A stretch of 60,578 nucleotides of DNA, taken from NCBI GenBank assembly GCA_001970955.1, contig MPUH01000366.1, forward strand, positions 1 through 60,578, in the 5' to 3' direction. The notes beneath the pieces were generated by a model. The model ran no database searches. It worked only from the letters and a program-made list of their open reading frames with translations, and was not told the origin of the DNA. The position numbers and the translations under genes are program-made. The first letter of the stretch is position 1, and each line of letters begins with the position of its first letter. Below are positions 42,628 through 52,415 of the stretch, one piece after another. The DNA comes from Stentor coeruleus. Taxonomy: Eukaryota > Ciliophora > Heterotrichea > Heterotrichida > Stentoridae.

Positions 42628-43974
42628 CTAACTCTTAAACTCATCCTCATCCTCAATCTCTTTAATCGCCCCCTCTGGAAGTTCTTGGGTTTTATACTTA
42701 ACAATACCAAATCCTCGTTTAAACTTCACCGCTGGTTCATCTCCATCACTGCCTTTTTTCCCCAAACTCAAAAACAATTTTTCTAGTTTCTTGCCCAATA
42801 TTTCATTAAACGTAACCAAAAGTTCTGCATCATCTTCATCAAATTTTGAAAACACTTTTACATCTCCAAACATCGCATCAGAATGTTTATTTGTAATTTG
42901 AACCAAACCTACAACCCTACCTTCATTTTTTATCGGAACAACAAGTAAGCTTTCAGTAATATATCCGAATTTTTCATCAAATTCTCTAGTAAATCTTGGA
43001 TCTTTATTATCAATATTCACAATATCTCCACTTTGTACACATTGACCCAAAATACCATTACTTAAAGGTAAATGATAATCATAAACAGTATCAGTAGCTA
43101 TAGGAACTAATAAATCTCTAGAATAATCAGCCATAAAAATATTACAAGTATCAGCTTGTAATAAATCCTTAGCTTTTGTAACTAATTCTACAGCTAAAGA
43201 TTGTCCTGGTGGGTCTTTATTAACATGTCTGACGAATTTTAATAAAGCTCTAGATTTAAGTTCATTATTAATAGCTTTTTGATAATAAATAGCATTTTGG
43301 ATTATAACCCCAGCTTGATTACAAAGATGTTGAAGTATAGCTTCATCTTTATGAGAAAAATCCCCTGTGTGTTTATTTAAAGCTAAAAGTACACCTATTG
43401 TTTTACCAGATGAATCATTTACTGGGGAACCAAGCATGTTTTTTGTTTTGTATCCTGTACTTATATCTATAGATTTATCAAAACTTGTATTAGAATATGC
43501 GTCTTGGATGTTAATTACTTGACGAGATTTAAAAACTTTCCATGTAAAACCTGAATTTTCTATTAGGACTATACCTCGAGCTTCTGAGCCTACGACCATA
43601 CGTAAAAGATTGTGAAGTGGGTCATGANGGACTATACCTCGAGCTTCTGAGCCTACGACCATACGTAAAAGATTGTGAAGTGGGTCATGAAGAAAAAGTG
43701 AAGCCCTTTCGCAGTGGAGAAGGGAACAAACAATTTCTATGATTTTTAATGAGGCTGAATGAGGAGATGTTGCTGAAGAAACTTGTTTGAAAGCATCTAG
43801 TAAATTGTGGATGTCTTGGAATGAAAGCAATGATTGGCTTGTGAGAAGTTGGGATAAATATGCTTGTGGATTTTTTGGTTGGTCTTTAGTTAGGGATTCG
43901 ACCATGGAGTCAAATAGTTTGTCGATGTTGTGAGAGAGAATGTATTCTTGTTGAGATGGGGAGAATTGGGACAT
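42628..43974 (-). CDS. tandem GAF-domain protein without effector domain
   Basis: About 427 residues after collapsing a 63-nt assembly duplication. GAF-A covers roughly residues 70-215, from IIEIVCSLLHCERASLFLHD through the NKxxFD-like cluster to GVLLALNKHTGDFSHKDEAI. GAF-B covers about 235-400, with LLQADTCNIFMADY, GQCVQSGDIVNIDNKDPRF and VVGLVQITNKHSDAMFGDV. Tandem GAFs of this style bind cyclic nucleotides in PDE2/5/6 and some adenylyl cyclases; here no phosphodiesterase or cyclase domain follows, only a short acidic tail. It may be a stand-alone cyclic-nucleotide sensor. The gene is isolated by large gaps on both sides. Confidence 0.85.
   Translation of the reverse strand: MSQFSPSQQEYILSHNIDKLFDSMVESLTKDQPKNPQAYLSQLLTSQSLLSFQDIHNLLDAFKQVSSATSPHSASLKIIEIVCSLLHCERASLFLHDPLHNLLRMVVGSEARGIVXHDPLHNLLRMVVGSEARGIVLIENSGFTWKVFKSRQVINIQDAYSNTSFDKSIDISTGYKTKNMLGSPVNDSSGKTIGVLLALNKHTGDFSHKDEAILQHLCNQAGVIIQNAIYYQKAINNELKSRALLKFVRHVNKDPPGQSLAVELVTKAKDLLQADTCNIFMADYSRDLLVPIATDTVYDYHLPLSNGILGQCVQSGDIVNIDNKDPRFTREFDEKFGYITESLLVVPIKNEGRVVGLVQITNKHSDAMFGDVKVFSKFDEDDAELLVTFNEILGKKLEKLFLSLGKKGSDGDEPAVKFKRGFGIVKYKTQELPEGAIKEIEDEDEFKS
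43566..43690. repeat. 62-bp direct duplication around N (assembly scar)
   Basis: Bases 43566-43627 recur at 43629-43690 around an N at 43628. The 63-nt total keeps the GAF-protein frame open and adds 21 false residues in GAF-A. Confidence 0.95.
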
Positions 43975-44818
43975 TTATTAGATTGATTTTTAGATATAGG
44001 ATTATGGGTTTTTGTTATTTTTTTTTTTTTTTTGGTGTTAGGATGGCTTTTATGGGAGGGGGTTAGATGAAGGTTTTTAGATGTGATTAGATAGGTTTCC
44101 CTGGAGAAAATATTAGATTTATGTTTTTGGTTTGAGATATTTTTAAGTTTTTACTTAGGAGATGGTTTAAGTGCTGAAGATTATGGGGAAAATACTTTGG
44201 GTGGTGATAGATCAGAAGTGTGGTAAGAGGAAATTAGGATTTTTTTTTGAGATGGGTTTTATTCTGAAATTCAATAGTTTTTGGTATAAAACAGATATTT
44301 ATCGGATTTTTTTGTATAGCTTCACTATATGTAAGCGCCAATGCTTTTTTTCAACCCCAGAAATTTCCTTCGCCCTCTATCCTTTATTCCAAAATTTTTA
44401 AAGCTTGCCTTATTTTACAAACCCTATCACTCTGATTTGCTTAATTATCCCATCTCTTAACCTCCAAACTTTCCTCACTAAATTCCCCTACTTTATACCA
44501 AAATTTTCTTCTATAAAAATCTCAGCATCCAAAAACTCCAAAGCCAAAGTTCTCACACAAGCAAAGCCAATTTTCCCAACCTAAACTAAAAAAACAGCAA
44601 AAAATCTTGACAAAACCAAATTACTTAAGTAAAAAAATCATAAAAATCTAAAACCAAAAGCCATAATTATAAAAACCCAGTCATAAAATTTACTCATCAA
44701 TTCTCTCCACAACATAACCAAATTGATAACCCACAAAATTTGTATTAAAACTATCTTTTCCATCAAAAAACTCTAAATAAACTAAGCTTTTCCTAAGATA
44801 ATATGTTGATAAATATTT
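43975..44818. other. 0.84 kb divergent intergenic region with skew inversion
   Basis: G-rich on the plus strand up to about 44330 (including a 17-base T run near 44018), then C-rich and G-poor. A 76-codon frame at 44171 spans the switch and is not believable as a gene. Confidence 0.5.
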
Positions 44819-45064
44819 ATGATAAGAAACGAAAATACCAAGCATAAAAAAAATCTTAAAGACAATAGCTCAGCAACAAAATGCTCTGATGATGAATCAG
44901 AAAATTTAGAATTTTCCTTAACAGAACTAAGTGATAATTCAATAACCCTTTATAGTACGATACAGTCTATATGGCATGAATATCAAACACGTTTATCAGC
45001 GATTCCATGTTTAGACTTATTAGCAGCTATGGCAACTCAAGAATTCAATGATAAAAATAGTTAA
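44819..45064 (+). CDS. small hypothetical protein
   Basis: An 81-residue frame from an ATG with an AT-rich leader and a C-rich upstream region typical of plus-strand genes here. The N-terminus is Lys, Asn and acidic rich (KCSDDESENLEF), and the C-terminal part is a possible amphipathic helix (TIQSIWHEYQTRLSA, then LDLLAAMATQEF). No family recognised. It is the only open frame in 2.4 kb and sits where the strand asymmetry predicts a plus-strand gene. Confidence 0.45.
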   Translation: MIRNENTKHKKNLKDNSSATKCSDDESENLEFSLTELSDNSITLYSTIQSIWHEYQTRLSAIPCLDLLAAMATQEFNDKNS

Positions 45065-46413
45065 TTTGGTTTATATTTTACTTTAATATTTGAACTTTTG
45101 ATTTTTTTACTTTGAATTCACTAGAAAATTTGAAATTATTTATCAAGATGGGTTAGGATTAACAAAGTATGAAGATGATGTTATTATGATAAGGATATGA
45201 AGGGAATGTTTTAGATTTAAATATTAGGAAAGGATGATTAAAAAGAAAAGTTAAGTATTTTTGCTAGGTTTTAGAAAGAATGAAAGTTTATGGTAAGTTT
45301 AGAGGAAGGTTAGGAATTGTTGATGGAAGGTGGATGATGAATTTGGATTAGGATGAGGTTGAGGTTGAATGGATTAGTTAGAAAAGATTTATAAAAATAA
45401 TTATGCTGTTTGATGAATTTATAATATTATGAGAAGGTAGGAGTAGTTTAAGAAGATGTGATGTTGGATTTTAGCATATATTTTGTCTTATATTTGGATG
45501 AAAATTAAATAAATATTTAGGGGTTTTAGGATTGGGTATATGGAAAATTTTATGTAAAAGTTGTGGAGGAGAAATGAAAAAGTGAAAATGTTGAGGAAGA
45601 TAAGAGGATTAATGGAGATTTAATATATGTATATTAGTATGTGATAAAGGGTGTTATTATTATTTTATTAGTGATATTAGCTATTATAATAAAATACTTT
45701 ATGATAATAAAAATTGTAATGGAATCTAAAATATGTCAGAAAAAAATAGGTGGAATATTAGCTTATAACATAAATAATAATACGTGTAATGATTATATTA
45801 TATTTTATCTATTGAATCATGAATCCGAAAGTAATTTGGAAAGATTGTAATTTTTCTATACTAAAAATAGGCTTACAAAAAATAATTACTTAAGTTTTCA
45901 ATATTTAAAAGAAAATGAAGCTAAACTAATATAAACTATATTTATTTATACTAAAATGTAAATTTCCCTAACGAAAATCTTTTTCTTCAAAACTCCATAA
46001 TTAATCAAACCAAAAACTGCGTTATGACTATCTAGACTTATTAAAACCTTCATCAATTTCATCATAAACTATTGCATTTTCACAAAAATTACCTAACTAA
46101 ATTTAAAAGCTTTCAACACAATCCTATTACCCATTTTATAGAATCTAAATTACCAACATCAATCAAAAACCCGAATTCCCATATCACACATATCACATCT
46201 CCCTATAAAAACAATCTTTAAATCAAAACCATAATTATCAAAGCTTAAACCCATAAAACTCATCCTATCCAAAATTTTTTTCCCTATTATCACCACATCT
46301 TCAAAAAGCCTCTACAAGAACTCTAAATCACTCTAAAAATCCAAAAAAATCTTAAATAAACCAATCATCAAACCAAACAATTATGTCTATATTTGATAAT
46401 TTCTCTATATAAA
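45065..46413. other. 1.35 kb intergenic region with textbook skew switch
   Basis: 45181-45240 has 14 G and no C; 46321-46380 has 15 C and no G. The switch lies near 45850-45900. A 69-codon hydrophobic frame at 45641 begins at GTG and is rejected as a gene. Confidence 0.55.
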
Positions 46414-47583
46414 ATGGAACAACTCTGGATTCTCAGTAGTAGTGGCAAATTCACAGGCATAGAAATTCCAAGCGGCCTAAAAGTTCTTCACCTCAACGAC
46501 TACTCTACAAAAATCTATCAACAGTTCAACATTGAGCCAATTTACCAACGTTTTTACTACAAAGGTGAGCATGTCTGGGATATAGCCAATCCTTGTATAT
46601 CTCAAAAAAAACCTGTAAGCTTATTAAGCATAGAATCATCTCCTCATAAAATTCTTTATATAGCTTTACCTGATCCAGAAAGTCAAAATCTTATCCAATA
46701 CCCAATTGCCATAGAATACCCTGAATCAAAAACCTTATACAATGCATTTAACCTTATGAGAAAAATGTATAAAATATTGAATATTTTTAATACTTGTAAT
46801 TTCATTATTTATGATCAAAATGAGTATTTAAGTATCAACACTCCTCTTTCATCATTAAAATCAAATCAAATATATACAACAAATACTGATATTCCTAACT
46901 ATCTAAAATTTAATCTTACTATTGAAAATCAAGATATTGAAAGTCAAGATATTGAATATTATGCCCAAGCTAATCTTATAGTTAGTGAACTCATCAGTTT
47001 TATAGCCCTTAAACGTGGGGCTATGGGCCTTAAACCTTTAAAAAGTTGTTTATCCTTATCAAATCGTTCAACAATTATTGATAAAGACAGAACATTAAAA
47101 GATATAATTCAAGATGATAATACAATTATAACATCAGCTGATGATGCAGGTGGGGCAATGACTTCTACAACTTTTATAAATTTTGAAAGCCCTTCAGTTG
47201 CTACAGTCTCAGGTAAAGCCCCAAATTGGAGATTGGTTAAAAAAGGACTTTCTTTTATTTTTATTTGTCCTAATGAAGGGGGTTGCAAAACTAATAAAGA
47301 TATTGTCATTGCATCAGTTGGGTATGGGATATTTGATTTAGCAAGAACTGTTGATTTTATAAGATGCCCAGAATGTTCTATTAAAATAAAAACTCCTCCA
47401 AATTATTGTGGGTATTATAATGCTAAAGTTAGTTATGTTGGATATAGTCAAGGTGTAGCAGAGGCTGATACGCTTGTTCCTAGTGTGGATAAGTTTTTGT
47501 TTTATAATGATACGTTTACAATGAAATGGAGTTCGTTGACGATAATATGCAGAAAGAATAAAGAATCGAGGAGAATAAGATAA
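46414..47583 (+). CDS. multi-ubiquitin-like protein with C-terminal Cys-rich domain
   Basis: A 389-residue protein starting at the ATG of MEQLWIL (an upstream TTG is ignored). At least two ubiquitin-like stretches are seen: an N-terminal one around LKVLHLNDYSTKIYQQFNIE and QRFYYKGEHV, and one near residues 195-245 (GLKPLKSCLSLSNRSTIID and KTLKDII-type helix turn). An 80-residue C-terminal domain starts WRLVKKGLSFIFICPNEGG and contains CPNEGGC, then CPECSIKI and NYCGYYNAKV, with spacing that suggests zinc binding. I have seen this C-terminal block after ubiquitin-like repeats in other protists, but it has no functional name I can give. A degenerate NQDIESQDIE repeat lies between. Confidence 0.65.
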   Translation: MEQLWILSSSGKFTGIEIPSGLKVLHLNDYSTKIYQQFNIEPIYQRFYYKGEHVWDIANPCISQKKPVSLLSIESSPHKILYIALPDPESQNLIQYPIAIEYPESKTLYNAFNLMRKMYKILNIFNTCNFIIYDQNEYLSINTPLSSLKSNQIYTTNTDIPNYLKFNLTIENQDIESQDIEYYAQANLIVSELISFIALKRGAMGLKPLKSCLSLSNRSTIIDKDRTLKDIIQDDNTIITSADDAGGAMTSTTFINFESPSVATVSGKAPNWRLVKKGLSFIFICPNEGGCKTNKDIVIASVGYGIFDLARTVDFIRCPECSIKIKTPPNYCGYYNAKVSYVGYSQGVAEADTLVPSVDKFLFYNDTFTMKWSSLTIICRKNKESRRIR

Positions 47584-47711
47584 AGTACTTAACTGGTAGG
47601 TGTTAAGAAAATGAATTTTTATAAGTTTTTTATGTGAAGTTGTAGGGAAAAGATAATTTTTTATATGGTTTTAATAGTTTTTTTAAGGGATAATGATTAG
47701 CTAATTATATA

Positions 47712-48416
47712 TTATTTAAGGATTCTATCACATTTGTGACAACGCAATCTAACCCCTTTACATGTGTTGGTCATGTATGGGATAAGAAAACAACCAAGAA
47801 TACCCCCAGAAAAAAGAATCCCCATTGCAGCCCATAAGGTTTTTTCTGTGTTGATATACTCAATTTTCGTCATAACTTCTCCTCCACAGCTCGCACACCA
47901 TATTAATTGAGGTATTTTCATATCTTCATTCCCTTCAAAACTAATATTATCATCTGATTCTTTTATAACTGGATTATACTTATCTACATTTATATCAAAA
48001 ATCGACTTTGATTCTGGAATTTCAAATTTTTTATAAGTTCTGTTTTGTAATTCTAGTTTTTGAAGCCTTTTTTCAACTTTTTGATGTAAGTTTTGCTTTT
48101 TAAGTTTTTTAGACTTTATTGATAGAAGTGCTGGTGCTTGTGGGACTGAATTTTTTGGAGAGTTTAGGTTGAAAGATTTTTTAAGGTTTAAGGATTGGAT
48201 TGTACTTGTTTGAAGAGAACTTGAGTTCATTTCGGTACTTATACAAGTATCTGCATGATAGGAATCTTGTTTATCTAATGGGAATTTTGTGTCATTATGA
48301 TGATAAAGACTGAAATGTGGTTCTTCAGAGTACTCAACATGTGGGTATTTATTACTAGATGAACCCCTAGGAAAACTAGATGAAGAAATCATAAGATCGG
48401 AATTTTTATACAGCAT
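47712..48416 (-). CDS. LITAF-domain membrane protein
   Basis: A 234-residue protein. The first 160 residues are Ser and Lys rich with a short coiled segment (LHQKVEKRLQKLELQNR). The last 70 form a LITAF domain: PQLIWCASCGGEVMTKIEY, a hydrophobic in-plane helix WAAMGILFSGGILGCFLIPY, and RLRCHKCDRIL. The two CxxC pairs bind one zinc ion on either side of a membrane-inserted hairpin, as in LITAF/SIMPLE proteins of late endosomes and lysosomes. It is tail-to-tail with the ubiquitin-like gene, 128 nt apart. Confidence 0.87.
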   Translation of the reverse strand: MLYKNSDLMISSSSFPRGSSSNKYPHVEYSEEPHFSLYHHNDTKFPLDKQDSYHADTCISTEMNSSSLQTSTIQSLNLKKSFNLNSPKNSVPQAPALLSIKSKKLKKQNLHQKVEKRLQKLELQNRTYKKFEIPESKSIFDINVDKYNPVIKESDDNISFEGNEDMKIPQLIWCASCGGEVMTKIEYINTEKTLWAAMGILFSGGILGCFLIPYMTNTCKGVRLRCHKCDRILK

Positions 48417-48677
48417 TTATATATAAAAGATCTTCAAAGATTCCTATAAACTGTGACATTTTTAAATATTTCAGAGCAAAATATTCTTCTCCAAATTCAT
48501 CATACTTATTATCCAAAACCCTAATATATTTCCCCATCTCATAATCTCAAAACCTTTTAATAATAATTACATAATATCCAAACTTTTATTTCAAAATAAC
48601 CCAAAAACTATTTTATTCATATATCTAAATTCCAAAAACTTTCAATATATTAATCCTACAATTGACAAATTAATAAT

Positions 48678-49310
48678 CTAAGGCTTTGGGGTAACTTTTT
48701 GTTCTCTATAAGGTAAGGCATATTCATATCCAATAACACTTCTTATCTCAGTAGGTTTCGATAACAAACATTTAAATTTCCCATTAAACAAATAACTATC
48801 TTCTGAATTGTTAAAAACCGAACTTTTATTTTGTTGAGGATAATATGTATTAATGCCAATATCTGAAGGCAAAAAACATTTACGTTCATTTTCATAACGA
48901 AGTATCGGAGATGGAGAACCTGTAGAATTCCTAGGTCGACTTGGAGGTCGTTCTTGTACAAGTGGTTGCCTATAGCTTGAATACCCATCAACACGTATTG
49001 ATTGATTTCTTGGACAATTTTGTGTGTTTTTTTGAATATTAACTCTGATTGAAGGCCTATATGAAGCGTTTTCATAGTCATTTATATTGAAAGTACCTTC
49101 TGAGTTTTTCGAAAATTCTGTTTTGTGCTTGCCTTTTGGACGATCTGATGTGTATTTTGAGTACACAAAAGACTGGTTGACTTGAGCTTTGCCTGGTATT
49201 GGCTTAGATACCGGCTGTTCAGATGGGATAATAGGGTTGTAGTGAGATCCTTGGCGTGAAGCACTTTTAGCTCGTGAGTAAGTTTGGCTGTGCATTTTAA
49301 AATTATTCAT
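48678..49310 (-). CDS. basic, disordered protein, unknown
   Basis: A 210-residue protein rich in Ser, Arg, Asn, Pro and Tyr (SYSRAKSASRQGSHYNPIIP, PPSRPRNSTGSPSPILRY). The ATG at 49310 (MNNFKMHS) is used; an upstream TTG is not plausible. The frame is open, has many Tyr-Arg patches, and no domain is recognised. Composition resembles cytoskeleton-associated or microtubule-binding disordered proteins, but this is speculation. Confidence 0.58.
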   Translation of the reverse strand: MNNFKMHSQTYSRAKSASRQGSHYNPIIPSEQPVSKPIPGKAQVNQSFVYSKYTSDRPKGKHKTEFSKNSEGTFNINDYENASYRPSIRVNIQKNTQNCPRNQSIRVDGYSSYRQPLVQERPPSRPRNSTGSPSPILRYENERKCFLPSDIGINTYYPQQNKSSVFNNSEDSYLFNGKFKCLLSKPTEIRSVIGYEYALPYREQKVTPKP

Positions 49311-49601
49311 ATAAGGGCTTAACTGCAAAATTTTGAATTTTTAAAACAATTTGTTGAAGTTTGATAACTTTAACAGTAGGATTATCATAAGTAAAGTTTA
49401 TTAAAGATATTTGTTTTAGTTTGCAGTTTTTGCAGATAATGTTATAGGGTTTTAATTTTTTTTATAGTAGTACCTTAGAATTATAAAACAAAACCAACAC
49501 ATAAAATCAAATATTAAATCTAATAACAACTAAAAACATAATCAAAATTCTGAAAATTTTCTCCCTGATAAAATATTATAATCTTCAATAGGGGGCTATA
49601 A

Positions 49602-51101
49602 ATGCAAGACGATTTCAATCCTGGCTTTTCAGAAATTCATAACAACGTCCCTGTAGGGAAAAAACGATCTCGCAGTAGGTCTCCAGACCGCCGACCTACA
49701 AGAAACTTCGTCAAACTCCAAGACGGTAAAGGTTCTGTTCTGATTCCAAGTCTTGCTGGTGGTCTTTTAACATTCAAACAATTCATGGAAATGCAACACA
49801 GCCCAATCCCCCTCTCAGAAGCTCAAGGTTTTTATAATGACTACAAGTCTAAATTCGAACAAAAACACTTAGAAATATTTTTTGCTGAGCATAAAAGCGA
49901 ACCGTGGTTCATTGAAAAATACGACCCGATTGTATCTCAGAAATGGCAAGAAGAACGTAATCTTAATGCAAAAATGATGCAAAGGATTTTCATTGAAAAT
50001 GTAAAGAATAATAAATTCCAAGGGTTAAAACTTCAAGATATTGGAAGTACTCCAGAAAATTTATCAGGTCAGCCTTTTTTTGGTTTTGATCCTAATTCTT
50101 TAACACTTTTCCTTAAGACTATTCCAACAAATGTTTCTCGTTGGGAGATATTGGATGTTTTAAAGAATTGCAATGGTTTTTTGAGCTTTTCTATGTCGGA
50201 ACCTTTAAAATCCCAGAATTTCGCCAGGTTTGCTTGGGTGCTTTTTGACTCAGAAGAACATTGTGCGGAAGGTTTACAAATGCTTAATGGGAAACAAGCT
50301 ACCCAGGATTTCCGTTTATCACCGATTTTGAGTAGGACTAGTTCAAGTAAAAATATTAAAATCCAAACTTCTTCGTGTATAGAAAATATTGAAAATGATT
50401 GGAAACTATCAGCACAACTTATCACTGCTTTAGATAGAGAAAAAGGGATTTATGAAAACCCTCTACTTATAAGCCCTGAACAATTCTCTGAGATTTCTTT
50501 ACCAGAAAAAGAATTACAACTTGATTATCAACTTCTTTATCTTAGAAAAATCCATTCTTTTTGCTTTTATTGTGTTGAAGAATATGATGATGAACGTATG
50601 TTAGCTGCTAAATGTGGTATAGCTCATGTTAGAGGGAAATACGATAAAAATGCAAAAATTTTAATTGATCCTAGGATTGAAATTAGAATCACTAGTTCAG
50701 GGACTATAAAAAAATATGAAAAAGATAATGATGAAATATTAACAAAAAAACTTAAAGAATTTGAAGATAAATATACAGTTCAAGAAGAAGAGAATAAATA
50801 TAGATGTGATTTATGTAAAAAACTCTTTAGAGGAAGTGAGTTTATTAAAAAACATTTAGCTGTAAGACATGTTGATGAAGGTAATACTGTGATTAAAGAA
50901 AGGATGGAAAGTATTATGTTAGAAAAATATTTGGCTGATCCTGGGAAATTAACCAATCCGGTTATACTTGCCAATGATTCAATGAGGTTTCATGATAGGA
51001 GGAAGTGGGAACCGAGGAAGGCTAATGAGAATTATGAGGATTTAGATGATCCTACTAGGAGGACTGCGAGGAGGAAAATAGTAGATTATAGTGATATTTA
51101 A
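49602..51101 (+). CDS. SRRT: ARS2/SERRATE RNA-processing factor
   Basis: A 499-residue protein with the ARS2 architecture. An N-terminal RS-like tract (KKRSRSRSPDRRP) precedes the SERRATE/ARS2 N domain: LTFKQFMEMQ, EAQGFYNDYKSKFEQKHLEI, FFAEHKSEPWFIEKYDP. A degenerate RRM-like domain covers about 165-235 (TLFLKTIPTNVSRWEILDVL, FARFAWVLFDSEEHC). Then come LDYQLLYLRKIHSFCFYCVE and CGIAHVRGK, and a C2H2 finger CDLCKKLFRGSEFIKKHLAV near residue 400. ARS2 links the nuclear cap-binding complex to RNA maturation, export and decay, and to small-RNA processing. The family's usual length is 600-900, so this is a compact version missing long charged linkers. Confidence 0.92.
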   Translation: MQDDFNPGFSEIHNNVPVGKKRSRSRSPDRRPTRNFVKLQDGKGSVLIPSLAGGLLTFKQFMEMQHSPIPLSEAQGFYNDYKSKFEQKHLEIFFAEHKSEPWFIEKYDPIVSQKWQEERNLNAKMMQRIFIENVKNNKFQGLKLQDIGSTPENLSGQPFFGFDPNSLTLFLKTIPTNVSRWEILDVLKNCNGFLSFSMSEPLKSQNFARFAWVLFDSEEHCAEGLQMLNGKQATQDFRLSPILSRTSSSKNIKIQTSSCIENIENDWKLSAQLITALDREKGIYENPLLISPEQFSEISLPEKELQLDYQLLYLRKIHSFCFYCVEEYDDERMLAAKCGIAHVRGKYDKNAKILIDPRIEIRITSSGTIKKYEKDNDEILTKKLKEFEDKYTVQEEENKYRCDLCKKLFRGSEFIKKHLAVRHVDEGNTVIKERMESIMLEKYLADPGKLTNPVILANDSMRFHDRRKWEPRKANENYEDLDDPTRRTARRKIVDYSDI

Positions 51102-51455
51102 AGGGTTTTTTTTAATAGATAAATGGGTTGAGGGTTATTGTATTGAAAGGTTTTTAGAGTAAAGATGTGAGTTTATGGAGTTTTTTCGTTGGGTTAAGAG
51201 ATTTTGCTTATTTTATTTTAGTTTGCATATGATTTTTAATTACTACACAAAAAACAATAGGAATAGGGTTAATAGATTACTTATATACTATCGAACTAGT
51301 ACCAAAAAATATTTATTCTAAAGAAAAATTCTAATATATTATCAAACCTATAAGCCTTATCTCCAACCCTCTTCAAAAAGTTAAAATTATATATATCTCT
51401 CTAACAATATGCCATTTATTTGAATCTTAAAAAAACTACTTTTTCTCTAATAAAA
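51102..51455. other. intergenic region, 354 bp
   Basis: G-leaning just after ARS2, then C-leaning near the amidase start. No feature recognised. Confidence 0.5.
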
Positions 51456-52127
51456 ATGTTTATCTGGGTATTCTTCGTATCTCTATCAATAACAACAATA
51501 AAAGTTTCCAGCAGCCATTACGGTGATATTTTAGGTTCAAATTCTGGGGTAATAGCTTATTCTAATGGAGATAGCTCATATATATCCTACGAATCAAATT
51601 ATATCAATGACATCTACTCAGGTATGAAATGGCAATGTGTTGAATACTGTAGAAGATGGCTTATTACAGTCCGTAATATAACTTTTGAAAGTATCCCTTG
51701 TGCTTCAGATATATGGCATTTAGACAAAGTTTCAAAAGTTAATGAGCCAAACAATATCAAAAAAAATCTTGCACTTTTTAGAATACCAAATGGATCAGTA
51801 TGTCCACCTGATATTGGAAATTTGATTATATATAAAAGAGTTGTTGGAAATCTAGTTGGACATGTTGCTATTGTTGTTAATACTACTAAAACTTCAGTTT
51901 ATGTTGGAGAACAGAATTGGGATAATAATGTTTGGCTTAAAGATTATTCAAGGGAACTTCCATTAAATGTTACTGATGGGAAATATTATTTGATAGATAA
52001 TGATTATCCCATTATTGGATGGATGAGTTATTATGATGGAGAGTATAAGGAAGAATGCTATGATAGGAAGTGTGATAGCTGTTCAAAGAGAGATAATACA
52101 GTGGATCCTTATTGCTCTTATATTTAA
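51456..52127 (+). CDS. secreted CHAP-type amidase, copy 1
   Basis: A 223-residue protein. The ATG at 51456 begins a signal peptide (MFIWVFFVSLSITTIKVSSS), which decides the start. The rest matches the CHAP/NlpC-P60-like amidase domain of glutathionylspermidine/trypanothione synthetase-amidases: the nucleophile Cys61 is in KWQCVEYCRRWL, His136 in VGHVAIV, and Glu152-Gln153-Asn154 in GEQNWDN; PIIGWMSY closes the domain. There is no synthetase domain. A C-terminal Cys-rich tail (ECYDRKCDSCSK) probably forms disulfides. A secreted amidase of this fold may cleave bacterial peptidoglycan or gamma-glutamyl/polyamine amides, for digestion or defence. Bacterial ancestry by gene transfer is plausible but not shown. 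Confidence 0.85.
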   Translation: MFIWVFFVSLSITTIKVSSSHYGDILGSNSGVIAYSNGDSSYISYESNYINDIYSGMKWQCVEYCRRWLITVRNITFESIPCASDIWHLDKVSKVNEPNNIKKNLALFRIPNGSVCPPDIGNLIIYKRVVGNLVGHVAIVVNTTKTSVYVGEQNWDNNVWLKDYSRELPLNVTDGKYYLIDNDYPIIGWMSYYDGEYKEECYDRKCDSCSKRDNTVDPYCSYI

Positions 52128-52415
52128 TTATGATTAAGGATTTAGATTTAAAATTGTTGTAGTGAGTTTTTTGGGTATGGCTTATGTGTTGTGATAGTTT
52201 TTTAGATGTGGATTTAAGTGGCTTTGTATGATGATTTCCATGTAAGAAAGGGGCTTTAGAGTGGAGGGGAGATTTTATTGAAAGAATTTTTTGTTGTTGT
52301 AGAAGTTGTGGATTCGAATGATTTTAGAGACGTTATAGTTAAATTTATGTAAAGTTATCGTAAATTATTAGAAAGTAGAGCGGATGGATATTTTATGGTA
52401 AGGTAATATAATAAA

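Noticed and set aside
44171..44401. 76-codon plus-strand frame
   Set aside because: Phe/Ile-rich, begins in G-rich and ends in C-rich intergenic DNA, no domain; chance frame.
45641..45850. 69-codon hydrophobic frame
   Set aside because: Starts at GTG, consists of Ile/Leu/Lys/Tyr typical of AT-rich non-coding DNA, and lies in the skew-switch zone of a gap.
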